Below are positions 43,088-52,150 of a stretch of DNA of 64,000 nt, piece after piece (position 1 is the stretch's first letter; each line of letters starts with the position of its first letter). Origin of the DNA: GCA-002282575 sp964493995 (lineage in GTDB: Bacteria; Pseudomonadota; Gammaproteobacteria; Thiomicrospirales; Thiomicrospiraceae); the NCBI GenBank assembly GCA_964493995.1, contig CAZBQD010000005.1, positions 6,230-70,229 of the forward strand. The letters are read 5' to 3'. Both the position numbers and the translations under genes were made by a program. The notes beneath the pieces were generated by a model. It made no database searches. It saw only the letters and a program-made list of their open reading frames with translations, and was not told the DNA's origin.

Positions 43088-43729
43088 ATGCATCCTTATC
43101 AACATGATTTTATAGACTTTATTCTCAGCACCAATGTATTGCGTTTCGGTGAATTTACACTAAAGTCAGGTCGAACCAGTCCTTATTTTTTTAATGCCGG
43201 TTTATTTAATTCTGGCGCTAGCCTAGCCAAACTGGGTCAGTTTTATGCTCACACCATTGCTCAGTGTGGCGTTGACTATGACGTTCTTTTTGGCCCCGCT
43301 TACAAAGGTATTCCCCTGGTTGCAGCGGCTAGTATTGCTTTATCAGAACATCATCAGCAAGACCAAGCTTACAGCTTCAATCGCAAAGAAGCCAAAGCCC
43401 ATGGTGAAGGTGGCAGCATTGTTGGTACACCCTTAGCTGGCAAAATTCTAATTGTTGACGATGTCATTACCGCTGGCACGGCCATTCGTGAATCGATTGA
43501 AATCATTCAAGCGGCCGGAGCAACACCGGCCGGCGTGGTCATTGCCTTAGACCGCATGGAAAAAGGCACGGGCGAGAAGTCGAGTGTACAAGAAGTTGAA
43601 GACCGTTTTGGCATTCCCGTTATCCCCATTGTTACCATGGCGCATCTCATCAGCCACTTAGAAAGCCACCCAACGCTGAGTCATTACGTTGATGCCATGC
43701 GTGCTTATCGTTTAGCCTACGGAGTTTAG
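43088..43729 (+). CDS. pyrE: Orotate phosphoribosyltransferase
   Basis: This enzyme transfers the phosphoribosyl group from PRPP to orotate in pyrimidine synthesis. The PRPP-binding motif ILIVDDVITAGTAIRE, the N-terminal FGEFTLKSGRTSPYFFNAGLF in part, and FNRKEAKAHGEGG are all diagnostic. The length of 213 residues is normal. It is followed four bases later by the SixA-like gene. Confidence 0.97.
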   Translation: MHPYQHDFIDFILSTNVLRFGEFTLKSGRTSPYFFNAGLFNSGASLAKLGQFYAHTIAQCGVDYDVLFGPAYKGIPLVAAASIALSEHHQQDQAYSFNRKEAKAHGEGGSIVGTPLAGKILIVDDVITAGTAIRESIEIIQAAGATPAGVVIALDRMEKGTGEKSSVQEVEDRFGIPVIPIVTMAHLISHLESHPTLSHYVDAMRAYRLAYGV

Positions 43730-43732
43730 GCA

Positions 43733-44254
43733 ATGAATAGCAGTGGCTTACGCGAGTTACTCATTTTACGTCACGCCAAATCGGATCACAGCGATCCGAG
43801 CCTGGCTGACTTTGAACGTCCACTCAGTGAGCGTGGTCGAGAAGATGCCCACAAAATTGGTCGATGGATTGCACAACAACAACTCCATCCCGACTTAATT
43901 GTCACCTCACCTGCCAAGCGTACCCTACAAACCATTCGTCGGGCGCGTAGCCATTTTGATCACGACAATCTAGTGCACTGTCTGGAATCAATGGATGTTT
44001 ATGAATCCAGCGCCGAAACCTTGCTATCGGTACTGAGTCAGACACCCCTTGCCAAGCGCACCCTGTTAGTGGGGCACAATCCTGGCTTAGAAACCTTGCT
44101 CACTTTTCTAACTGAAGATGCGCGACTGCAACAAGAAGTTAAACTCTTTCCCACTTGTGCTCTGGCACAACTGGTACTGCCTGCCGACTGGACAAGCCTG
44201 ACGCCAGGATGTGCCAAGCTGATTAATCTGTGGCAGGTTAAATCATTGCCCTGA
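43733..44254 (+). CDS. SixA-like histidine phosphatase
   Basis: This 173-residue histidine-phosphatase-superfamily protein has the catalytic LILRHAKSDHSDP with its phospho-accepting His, SERGREDAHKIGRW, SPAKRT and the second His in LLVGHNPGLETLL. This layout is that of SixA, which removes phosphate from phosphohistidine proteins such as those of the nitrogen phosphotransferase system. It overlaps by 17 bases with the 3' end of the converging TauE/SafE gene. Confidence 0.88.
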   Translation: MNSSGLRELLILRHAKSDHSDPSLADFERPLSERGREDAHKIGRWIAQQQLHPDLIVTSPAKRTLQTIRRARSHFDHDNLVHCLESMDVYESSAETLLSVLSQTPLAKRTLLVGHNPGLETLLTFLTEDARLQQEVKLFPTCALAQLVLPADWTSLTPGCAKLINLWQVKSLP

Positions 44255-45005
44255 TTAACAGACTAGCTCCGGTTAATAATGTGACCCACTCGAAAGCGCG
44301 TTTCACCCATAGGTTTCCTTTAAGCAATGCCCAATGAGCGCCCAAATAACCTCCTACCACCGAAGCGATCAGTAGGGTTGGCAACCAATCCCAACGCACT
44401 TCACCGACCAGCGCTAAGGTGAGTCCACCCAGTCCATTCCAGAAAAACCCTACCAGCACTAAGGTGTAGGCAACGGCTTGTTTGTAATCCAATCCAAACC
44501 AGCGCACCAACCATAGGGTGACAAACAAGCCCGTACCCGATGTAAGCGACCCATTCAACACCCCAATCAACGCCAATACCAAGGCACCAACCCACTGATG
44601 GAATAAGGTGTTCGTTACCTGACGTGACGCCATGCCCAAATTGGCTTGCTTCATGGAATAAACGCCCATTGCCATGGTCAGTATGCCTAAAGCCACCATC
44701 AGTGCCTGCTCTGGTAGAGCTAACACGCTAATGGCACCCAACCACACACCCGGTAGTCCGGCGGCTAGGATGAGCAGACTTAAGCGCCACGACAAAACGC
44801 CCGACTGCATGTAACGCAAAGTCGCACCAATGCCCAGGGCAACACTAGCCACCTTGTGCGTGGCTAAGGCAACCGCAAACGGCAAACCTAACCATAACAA
44901 AGCAGGAAACTGTAACAGACCTGCACCACCGCCGGCCAGCGCCGAAAAGGCATTCGCCACCAGCGATACCAGCAGCAACACCCCTTGCTCTAACCAAAAC
45001 TCCAT
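44238..45005 (-). CDS. TauE/SafE-family membrane permease
   Basis: This 255-residue protein has about eight membrane helices and the family's GGGAGLLQFPALLWLGLPF and SGTGLFVTLWLVRWFGLDYKQA blocks in two halves. TauE/SafE proteins export sulfite, sulfonates or sulfoacetate, which would fit a sulfur oxidiser, but the substrate cannot be read from the sequence. A terminator for the preceding minus-strand gene lies just upstream. Confidence 0.88.
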   Translation of the reverse strand: MEFWLEQGVLLLVSLVANAFSALAGGGAGLLQFPALLWLGLPFAVALATHKVASVALGIGATLRYMQSGVLSWRLSLLILAAGLPGVWLGAISVLALPEQALMVALGILTMAMGVYSMKQANLGMASRQVTNTLFHQWVGALVLALIGVLNGSLTSGTGLFVTLWLVRWFGLDYKQAVAYTLVLVGFFWNGLGGLTLALVGEVRWDWLPTLLIASVVGGYLGAHWALLKGNLWVKRAFEWVTLLTGASLLIRAMI

Positions 45006-45035
45006 TAGCTTAACCTTAGCCCAATCTTAGCCCAT

Positions 45036-45064
45036 AAAAAAACCACTCACTGGGGTGAGTGGTT
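45036..45064 (-). terminator. Terminator downstream of the Spy-like gene
   Basis: On the minus strand AACCACTCAC pairs with GTGAGTGGTT (10 bp, CCCA loop), followed by TTTTT. It separates the Spy-like gene from the TauE/SafE permease gene. Confidence 0.9.
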
Positions 45065-45172
45065 CAAACTGAGGAGTGTTCAATAACAGAGGAATGTTAT
45101 CTACTGGCTCTCATCATAATCCTAAACGATCACCAACACCATGTGACATAGTGTCGCACCCCCTGTCTGACC

Positions 45173-45598
45173 TCACTGCAAGGCTAACTCAATGAGGGTT
45201 TTCCACTGCTCTGCAGTGAGCGTTGAACGCAAGCCTTGAGCGCAGTCTATCGACAGCTTAACACGCGCTGACTCTTGCTTGGCCAGCTCATCGCTTAATT
45301 GCTTAACCAGCTTAGCGTCGGTTTTGAACTTCAACAGCTCTTCGCGGAGCTCGGAGCGTAAATCGAGAATTGACTGATCCAAGGCTTCACGTTGAGCGCC
45401 ACTCGCCTGAGCGATTTTCATGACCGCTTGCCTTTGTTGAGACGTTAAAGCAAAGAAGTCGGGATTGTCGGTTAAAAACGGCATCAGCACCACCACTGGT
45501 GTTGCTGCCACCACAGTGGGTTGTTTGGCCTCGACCGTTGCGGTCAAGGCTGATAGCGTCAACACTGCCGACAACATCAGCACAGCACTCAATTTCAT
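45173..45598 (-). CDS. Spy/CpxP-like periplasmic protein
   Basis: The start at 45598 has AAGGAG 7 bases upstream and gives MKLSAVLMLSAVLTLSALTATVEA as signal peptide (quoted only as a hydrophobic leader of about 24 residues). The mature part is helical with two LTxxQ motifs (FFALTSQQRQAV and STLTAEQWKTLI), the hallmark of Spy/CpxP/ZraP-type periplasmic chaperones and metal-stress proteins. One cysteine (SIDCAQGL) is present. It lies downstream of argB on the same strand. Confidence 0.78.
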   Translation of the reverse strand: MKLSAVLMLSAVLTLSALTATVEAKQPTVVAATPVVVLMPFLTDNPDFFALTSQQRQAVMKIAQASGAQREALDQSILDLRSELREELLKFKTDAKLVKQLSDELAKQESARVKLSIDCAQGLRSTLTAEQWKTLIELALQ

Positions 45599-45657
45599 GC
45601 TCATTCTCCTTAAAGGGATATCAAAGCAGTCCACTCGCTAGCTCAGTGAGGCGGGGA

Positions 45658-46545
45658 TTAAGCAGTAATCAGTGTTCCTACACCTTCATCGGTGAAGACT
45701 TCTAACAACACAGCATGTTGTACGCGACCATCAACGATGTGCGCTGACTTAACGCCTGCTGTCACACTGTCTAACGCACAACGAATCTTTGGCAGCATGC
45801 CACCATAAATGGTTCCATCAGCAATCAAGCCTTCAACCATGGCATGGGTTAAACCGGTCAGTAGGTTACCTTGCTTGTCTTGCAAACCAGCGATGTTGGT
45901 GAGCAACATCAGCTTTTCTGCTTTTAAGGCACCCGCCACCGCTCCGGCAACAAAGTCGGCATTGATGTTGTAGCTATGACCTTCATCATCATAACCCACT
46001 GGGGCAATGACCGGAATAATATCACTTTCAATCATTAAATCGAGAATGTGCGTATCAACCCGTTCCACTTCACCCACATGGCCTAAATCGATGATTTCTG
46101 GCACATCCACTGCCGCGTTATGCTTGGTTAGGGTCATTTTTTTGGCTTTTATCAGTCCTGCATCTTTACCGGTTAGGCCAACACAGCGCCCACCGGCTTT
46201 TTGAATCATGCCGACAATGGCTTTATTGACTTGACCGCCCAACACCATTTCGACCACATCCATGGTTTCACGGTCGGTAACCCGCATGCCATCAATAAAT
46301 TGTGACTCTTTACCGATTTGCGCCAATAGTTTGCCAATTTGTGGACCACCACCATGCACCACCACGGGATTCATACCAATTTGCTTCATCAGCACAATGT
46401 CACGCGCAAAACTTTGCTCTAAATCATCATCGACCATGGCGTTACCGCCATATTTAACAACAATGGTTTTTCCGACAAATCGTCGAATGTAAGGCAAGGC
46501 CTGAGTGAGAACTTGAGCAATTTCGGTGGCGCGTTGTGTATCCAT
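45658..46545 (-). CDS. argB: Acetylglutamate kinase
   Basis: This enzyme phosphorylates N-acetylglutamate, the second step of arginine synthesis. The blocks KTIVVKYGGNAM, VVHGGGPQIGKLL, GGQVNKAIVGMIQKAGG, INADFVAGAVAGAL and GMLPKIRCALD are all characteristic of the amino-acid-kinase fold. I start at the ATG at 46545 (GAGGAA 5 bases upstream) rather than at 46560. The length of 295 residues is standard. Confidence 0.97.
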   Translation of the reverse strand: MDTQRATEIAQVLTQALPYIRRFVGKTIVVKYGGNAMVDDDLEQSFARDIVLMKQIGMNPVVVHGGGPQIGKLLAQIGKESQFIDGMRVTDRETMDVVEMVLGGQVNKAIVGMIQKAGGRCVGLTGKDAGLIKAKKMTLTKHNAAVDVPEIIDLGHVGEVERVDTHILDLMIESDIIPVIAPVGYDDEGHSYNINADFVAGAVAGALKAEKLMLLTNIAGLQDKQGNLLTGLTHAMVEGLIADGTIYGGMLPKIRCALDSVTAGVKSAHIVDGRVQHAVLLEVFTDEGVGTLITA

Positions 46546-46590
46546 CTGCTTCCTCTGCATAGTACGAATCCCCTAAAATGGTGGTGCGCA

Positions 46591-48438
46591 CTAGTATAAA
46601 CGACCTTTACTGACTTTTTCTTCCACAATACGACATTTTCCGCCGACATTATCAAACACCAGCGTTTTTTCCACTTTGTCTTGGTAGGTTTGATTATCGT
46701 AAACTTGATTAAAGGTCGCTTCCATGCGGTTACCTACTTGCGAAGTGCGCACATTATCAATCGAGAGGGTGATACCTTTGGCTGGATTTTTCACTCGATT
46801 GGTTCGCAAATTCACCCATTGCGCATGGGTCATGCCACCCGCGGTAAAGTTAGGGGAATACTGATTCAAATAACCATTCACATCTTGACTGGTCCAAGCG
46901 GTAATCCACTGATTCACCTGTCCTTTCACATCGGTACACACCAATTTGATGTCGGTAACAGCCGAGGCCGCAATCACTGGCGTAACAACAGGAGTTAAGT
47001 TAGATGCCATGAGCATGGCTTTATCAATGGTCATCGGTTCAACCACTTCTGCTGGACAAGCGAGGTCTTGGTTTTTGCTCAAATCACGATCTTGACGAAG
47101 TTGCTGAGCACTAGGCAGCTTCTCGCGCTGAATTTTTAACTCTGTCAGTAAACTACCGGTATTGTGTAGTGTTTTAGCGCGGGCAATGGCTAAGTCGTGC
47201 TTCGCTGTGGTGTAGTTGCGTTTCGCTTGGAAATATTCGTTTTCCGTATCGAGTAAGTCCAACAAGGTGCGTTGCCCAATATCAAACTGCGCTTTGTAGG
47301 CTTCCCGCGCTTTCGAAATGGATAGTTGGTGCTGATTTAAGTAACTCAGCTTTTCCGTTAACTGTTTGATATCGTTGTAGGCCACGCTCAGGTCTTGACG
47401 TAAATTACGGCAGATTTTGTCACGATTATCGCGTGCAAAACTGAGGCGCTCACGAAACTGACTTTTAGCCGCCGAATCACTACCGCCATTAAATAAATTG
47501 TAGGTGGCGACCAATTCAATCACACGATCAAATTCACGCCCCTGAATACCACTGACATTATTACCATTATTTTGACTGGCTCTCAGCTCGACCTTGGGTA
47601 AGAAAGGCGCATTACGACCTTCTAATTCTGCCGTTGCGGCCAACACCTGCTCGATAACCGAGTTAAACTGTGGGCTGGCCTCAAATGCCAGACGCAGCGC
47701 TTCTTGAATATTAGCAGGAATGCCGCTGGTGACCATACCTTCCGTGTCGAGGTCTTCGTAGGGCAACTCACCCACCAAGTTTTGATAACGCGCACTCATA
47801 CTGTGCAAGTTGGTCGCCTCGGTGAGTAAATTCGATTCTGCCAAAGCCAGACGACCGGTTGCCAGCTCTAAATCGACGCCACGCGCCACCCCAGCTTGCA
47901 CTTTTTGAATGATGGCATCGTAAAGTTTTTTGTGTTGCACATAGTTTTCGGACGCTAAACGCACCAGTTCGCGAAATTTAAGCACGTTTTCATAATAGGT
48001 GACGGTTTCCGAGGCAATGGCGCTCGATGCCTGCATAAAATCATAGTAGCGCGCCAAACGGGTATAGCTTAAACGAGACACTTCACTGCTGGTGGCAAAA
48101 CCATCGAACACCATCTGGGTCAAACTCAGGCCAAAGGTTTCACGACCGTAATCAATGGCGTTATTACCCCTGAGTTGGTTACTTTGATTGCCCACTGCCC
48201 CATTAAGGTCGATTTTAGGCAAATAGCGACCTTCCGCTACCCGCTCCTCTTCAGTCGAAGCTTGAAAAAGATGCCATGCTGCTTGCACTTCGGGGTTTTG
48301 CGCAATCGCTTTTTGCGTTGCTTGCTGTAAATTTTTAGCTGGCGCTTGAAGCGTCGTTGCTGCTGGTTCTGCTGCCATGGCAGACCATGCTAAGCCCATC
48401 ATCAGGGCCAGTGTTGTCAGTTTAATGGGGGTATTCAT
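46591..48438 (-). CDS. TolC/LapE-like outer-membrane pore with C-terminal NTF2-like extension
   Basis: This 615-residue protein has a signal peptide (cleaved near AMAAEP). The TolC fold covers residues about 30-440, with two repeats of long helices (for example ERVAEGRYLPKIDLNGAVG and the DIGQRTLLDLLDTENEYFQ block). It is about 120 residues longer than E. coli TolC. The extra C-terminal segment (after about residue 497; VNQWITAWTSQDVNGYLNQY, then YQDKVEKTLVF) looks like the NTF2-like domain found at the ends of Cds6-type proteins. Divergence from lapG-lapD makes it the likely type I secretion outer-membrane partner (LapE) for a large adhesin; lapB and lapC are not in the window. Confidence 0.85.
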   Translation of the reverse strand: MNTPIKLTTLALMMGLAWSAMAAEPAATTLQAPAKNLQQATQKAIAQNPEVQAAWHLFQASTEEERVAEGRYLPKIDLNGAVGNQSNQLRGNNAIDYGRETFGLSLTQMVFDGFATSSEVSRLSYTRLARYYDFMQASSAIASETVTYYENVLKFRELVRLASENYVQHKKLYDAIIQKVQAGVARGVDLELATGRLALAESNLLTEATNLHSMSARYQNLVGELPYEDLDTEGMVTSGIPANIQEALRLAFEASPQFNSVIEQVLAATAELEGRNAPFLPKVELRASQNNGNNVSGIQGREFDRVIELVATYNLFNGGSDSAAKSQFRERLSFARDNRDKICRNLRQDLSVAYNDIKQLTEKLSYLNQHQLSISKAREAYKAQFDIGQRTLLDLLDTENEYFQAKRNYTTAKHDLAIARAKTLHNTGSLLTELKIQREKLPSAQQLRQDRDLSKNQDLACPAEVVEPMTIDKAMLMASNLTPVVTPVIAASAVTDIKLVCTDVKGQVNQWITAWTSQDVNGYLNQYSPNFTAGGMTHAQWVNLRTNRVKNPAKGITLSIDNVRTSQVGNRMEATFNQVYDNQTYQDKVEKTLVFDNVGGKCRIVEEKVSKGRLY

Positions 48439-48594
48439 GGTCGTTTCTCCAGCAGATATAACGAATCTTCAAATTTTTGATTAATAGTATCACATAAATT
48501 TATTAAATTAATCCCCACAACTACAGTTTATCAACTTGTTTTTCTTGACACTTACAGGCAGAATAATCAAAAACATGATTATATTGAGTGATGG

Positions 48595-49242
48595 ATGCCA
48601 CCAACCGCCAAACTACGCTTGCTCCTGCTCTTTGCTTGGTTCTCTTTTTCTGCCGCTCTAGCGCACACACTGGGGGAGCGTTGGTTAGCTGCGTCGGGTA
48701 ATAACCCCATCGTTGCCCAGTGGAATCAACTCCTCGACAGCCAAGGCGATCGCTCGACCACACACAAACTCAAGCAGGTGAATCAGTTTTTTAATCGTCA
48801 CCTTCGTTATGGTGAAGACAGTGAAATTTGGCGCAACCCAGACTATTGGGCGACTCCCTTAGAAAGCATGCTGTTAGGCAGAGCCGACTGCGAAGACTAC
48901 GCCATCGCTAAGTATATGACGCTCAAATTACTGGGCGTGTCCACCGAACAATTACGACTGATTTATGTTAGAGCCAGAATGGGCGGGGCGAACAGCCCCA
49001 TCAGTCAGGCACACATGGTGCTCGGATATTACGCCAATCCCTCCGCAACCCCGGTGATTTTGGATAACTTGGTCGATGATGTGATGCCCGCCGATCAGCG
49101 CCCTGACCTGACCCCCGTTTTCAGCTTTAACGATGCCGGTTTATGGACGGGCAACGCCACCGCACCTGCCGCCAATGCCACCGAACGCCTATCGCGTTGG
49201 CGCGATCTATTAGCCAAAATGCAACAAGAAGGTTACGAATAA
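48595..49242 (+). CDS. lapG: LapG periplasmic adhesin protease
   Basis: This 215-residue transglutaminase-like cysteine peptidase (BTLCP family) has a signal peptide. The triad is visible as Cys in GRADCEDYAIAKY, His in SQAHMVLGYY and Asp in VILDNLVDD. LapG cuts a LapA-type adhesin near its N-terminus to release it from the cell surface, unless held by c-di-GMP-bound LapD. The lapD gene follows 36 bases later, confirming the assignment. Confidence 0.94.
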   Translation: MPPTAKLRLLLLFAWFSFSAALAHTLGERWLAASGNNPIVAQWNQLLDSQGDRSTTHKLKQVNQFFNRHLRYGEDSEIWRNPDYWATPLESMLLGRADCEDYAIAKYMTLKLLGVSTEQLRLIYVRARMGGANSPISQAHMVLGYYANPSATPVILDNLVDDVMPADQRPDLTPVFSFNDAGLWTGNATAPAANATERLSRWRDLLAKMQQEGYE

Positions 49243-49278
49243 TGCACGCCCCTCAATCGCCTTGGATGGAGTTTTACC

Positions 49279-51189
49279 ATGTCGCTCATTAAACAACTCT
49301 GGCTCGCCATTGCTTTCCTTATGCTTATGGCATTTGGCATCAGTTTTGCCGTCAGCACACTCACCGCTAAAACCTATTTAGAAGAACAGCTGTATCTTAA
49401 AAACCTAGACAATGCTGCGTCGTTAGCCTTGTCCATGAATCAGTTACCCAAAGACCCTACCTTAGTCGAACTACAACTCTCGGCTCAATTTGATACAGGC
49501 CATTATCAGCTCATTCGTTTAACCGACCCCAACGGGCAGGTACTCGTGGAACGTAGCGCCCTATCCGTTAATAGCCAAGCGCCTAACTGGTTTAAGCGTT
49601 GGTTGAATATCGAAGTCGCTCCGGGTACGGGTAGTGTTATGGATGGCTGGACTGTTTATGGCACCATTCAACTCGAAAGCCAAACCAGTTACGCTTACGA
49701 CACCCTTTGGAACAGTGCGATTGAACTCTTGCTTATTTTTGCACTGGGAGCGTTATTCAGTGGCTTGCTGGGTTCTTGGATTCTTAAACTGATTACCAAC
49801 CCACTTGATAATGTGGTTGAACAAGCTGAAGCCATTGGCGAACGTCGCTTTGTCACAACCGATGAGCCTAAAACGCTTGAATTTAAGCAACTGGTTCGCT
49901 CGATGAATCTGCTCTCCAACCGCATTAAAACCATGCTTGAATCGGAAACGCAGCGGCTGGAATCGATGCGTGTGCAACTGCAACAAGATACGCTAACGGG
50001 TTTATTAAATCGTGACACCTTTATGTCGCATCTGAAAGTGGCGCTCAATCAAGAAGACTTAAGTCAGCAGGGTTATGTGTTTCTATTACGATTATCGCCG
50101 CTCAGTCACATTAATCAGGAGCTGGGGCATCAACGCACCGACCAACTCATTCTGGCTATGGCGCAAACCTTAAAACACGTTTGTGAGCAACAGGCTAATT
50201 GCAAAGCAGCCCGTTTGAATGGCAGTGATTTTGCCTTACTGATTGCAAGCGATGCATTTGATGCGCCGGCATTGGCTAGTGAACTGAACGACATCATTTT
50301 ACAGCCAGACTATGCACCGATTCAGTCCATCGCTCAACTTGCCATGGGCATTGGCTATTATCAGCAGGGAGAAACCATTGCGCAGGTCATGATGCGTGTC
50401 GATGCCTGCTTAGCTCAATCAGAACTCGAACAAAAACTGGTGAGTGATCTAGAACCCCAATCAACTCAGGCCTGTCAACACTATGGCTTACTGGCTTGGA
50501 AACAGGGACTCAGTGAGGCACTCAGCACAGAAGAAGCGCTGAGTTTGGGGCAGTTTGCCGTGAGAACAGCCGATGGGCGATTATTACACAGCGAATGTCC
50601 GATGCGCCTAAGCGTATTTGGTGAAGCACAAAAAGCTGGCGTCATTTTCCCGTGGATTACGCGGCTACACTGGCAAGACAAGGTAGACTTAGCCGTTTTG
50701 AAAAAAGGCTTAAGCCAACTGAAACAAAGCCGCCAACCACTGTGTATTAATCTTTCCGTTGAATCCTTACAAAGCGCTCATTTCCGCGAAGGTGTTCTGG
50801 AGCAACTACTACAACTCGATGTATCCCTAACTGCTCTGCTGTGGCTAGACATACCTGAGCGGGGTATTTACGCTCATCTGGAGGCATTCCGTAGTTTTTG
50901 TCTTTCCATTAAGCCTTTCGCCTGTAAGCTGGGGCTGGAACATGCCGGCGAACACTTTGCTCGCATTGCCGAATTAAATGACTTAGGACTGGATTACTAT
51001 AAACTCGATGCCAGCTTCATTCGAGATATCGACGAAAACAAACACAACCAAAGCTTTGTACAGGGCGTGGTAACGGTGGCGCATGCGATTGGATTATTGG
51101 TGATTGCCGAAGGGGTAACAACCGATCAGGAGCGTGCGCAACTCATTCAACTGGGCGTGGATGCGGTTACCGGACCAGGGGTTGAGTGA
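49279..51189 (+). CDS. lapD: LapD c-di-GMP receptor (degenerate GGDEF-EAL)
   Basis: This 636-residue inner-membrane receptor has a LapD/MoxY-type periplasmic domain between two helices (about residues 7-28 and 148-170), a HAMP segment (LKLITNPLDNVVEQAEAIG in part), then GGDEF and EAL domains. The GGDEF signature is replaced by NGSDF and the EAL signature by SECPMRL, so neither enzyme should be active. Residual blocks such as KLDASFIRDID and AEGVTTD fit c-di-GMP binding. When bound, LapD sequesters LapG so that the adhesin stays attached. Confidence 0.94.
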   Translation: MSLIKQLWLAIAFLMLMAFGISFAVSTLTAKTYLEEQLYLKNLDNAASLALSMNQLPKDPTLVELQLSAQFDTGHYQLIRLTDPNGQVLVERSALSVNSQAPNWFKRWLNIEVAPGTGSVMDGWTVYGTIQLESQTSYAYDTLWNSAIELLLIFALGALFSGLLGSWILKLITNPLDNVVEQAEAIGERRFVTTDEPKTLEFKQLVRSMNLLSNRIKTMLESETQRLESMRVQLQQDTLTGLLNRDTFMSHLKVALNQEDLSQQGYVFLLRLSPLSHINQELGHQRTDQLILAMAQTLKHVCEQQANCKAARLNGSDFALLIASDAFDAPALASELNDIILQPDYAPIQSIAQLAMGIGYYQQGETIAQVMMRVDACLAQSELEQKLVSDLEPQSTQACQHYGLLAWKQGLSEALSTEEALSLGQFAVRTADGRLLHSECPMRLSVFGEAQKAGVIFPWITRLHWQDKVDLAVLKKGLSQLKQSRQPLCINLSVESLQSAHFREGVLEQLLQLDVSLTALLWLDIPERGIYAHLEAFRSFCLSIKPFACKLGLEHAGEHFARIAELNDLGLDYYKLDASFIRDIDENKHNQSFVQGVVTVAHAIGLLVIAEGVTTDQERAQLIQLGVDAVTGPGVE

Positions 51190-51217
51190 TTGAAAAGGCT
51201 TGTACACTCGTTTACAC

Positions 51218-52150
51218 TTAATTGACTTTGGAGGCATTCAGGACAATGCGCCACAATTCAGTATCAAATTGCTGACTCTTTTGCCGTTGTTCATCCCAGT
51301 GATAGGGGTCAATTTGCTCTGTTTGACTAACCTGTAAACCATAGTCAGCAAACTGCTCTAGCACACGTTTGACAAAAGGCGCACCGTAAAATTGACTGTC
51401 TGCGATCACGCTACTACCATTCAAATAACGCAATGATTTCAAATCGTCAGGGAGTCTCATTTCTCCTAAGGGATCAGAGCGCATCGCCAATGTTTGCCAG
51501 ACTCTCCCGGCATCGTAGGTACGCTGAAAGAATTCATTTAACTGGCTAGCGTTTGGTATGGCTTCGCTTGTTAAGGTTCTGTTATTCAACAAAGATTCTG
51601 CCCAACGAGCGCTACCTTCTAAAAACCAGCGCGTTTTGAATGGGGCATAGCCATATTGATACAAATGAAACAACTCATGAACAGGAGTGTAAGACGTGGC
51701 GTCAAGACGACGACTCATTTTGATCAACAATGAGCAAGTTTCTGTACCTTTTTGATCGGGAAAACGATGCGGCTCATCGAATGCCACCCCGTGCCCTGAC
51801 TCCATATCGACTAAACGCACTCGAATGCTGCTCACTCCTTCAAACCTGGGCTGCTGTAAGGGATGCTTGAAACCCAAGAGGTCGGTAAGTAGCCTTCTAG
51901 ATACAATCAACTGAGTCATCATATCCTCAACGACGTCGGGAATTTGATTGCTATTAACGTCTTGCTGATGCAAAAGCGCGGCTTTACCCTCCAAATCATA
52001 GTAAATGCTAAACTCTTCGCGATGATAAACAAAAGCACTATCTAACTTGCCTTTATTGGCATACTGACATTGATTCTGTGCACTAACTGAACTCGCAGCT
52101 ATAATACATAAGCCAAAAATCGAATAAACACTTACGCCTAATCGTTTCAT
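51218..52150 (-). CDS. Secreted zinc metallopeptidase (HEXXH)
   Basis: This 310-residue protein has a signal peptide (about residues 1-24, ending VSAQ). The zinc site is PVHELFHLYQYGY (HEXXH), and the Glu of WFLEGSARWAESLL 20 residues later is the probable third ligand, as in gluzincins. There is a Ca-site-like DVNSNQIPDVVED segment near residue 65. It is the last gene of the Fic/Mur cluster and overlaps the upstream Mur-ligase gene by four bases, so it belongs to that operon. It converges on lapD with 28 bases between. Confidence 0.85.
   Translation of the reverse strand: MKRLGVSVYSIFGLCIIAASSVSAQNQCQYANKGKLDSAFVYHREEFSIYYDLEGKAALLHQQDVNSNQIPDVVEDMMTQLIVSRRLLTDLLGFKHPLQQPRFEGVSSIRVRLVDMESGHGVAFDEPHRFPDQKGTETCSLLIKMSRRLDATSYTPVHELFHLYQYGYAPFKTRWFLEGSARWAESLLNNRTLTSEAIPNASQLNEFFQRTYDAGRVWQTLAMRSDPLGEMRLPDDLKSLRYLNGSSVIADSQFYGAPFVKRVLEQFADYGLQVSQTEQIDPYHWDEQRQKSQQFDTELWRIVLNASKVN

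Noticed and set aside
48545..48567. TTGACA upstream of lapG as a sigma70 promoter
   Set aside because: The nearest TATAAT-like hexamers are at unsuitable spacing (about 11 or 28 bases).
49279..51189. Active diguanylate cyclase/phosphodiesterase
   Set aside because: Both signature motifs are degenerate (GSDF and SECPMRL) and lapG lies directly upstream, so it is the LapD receptor.
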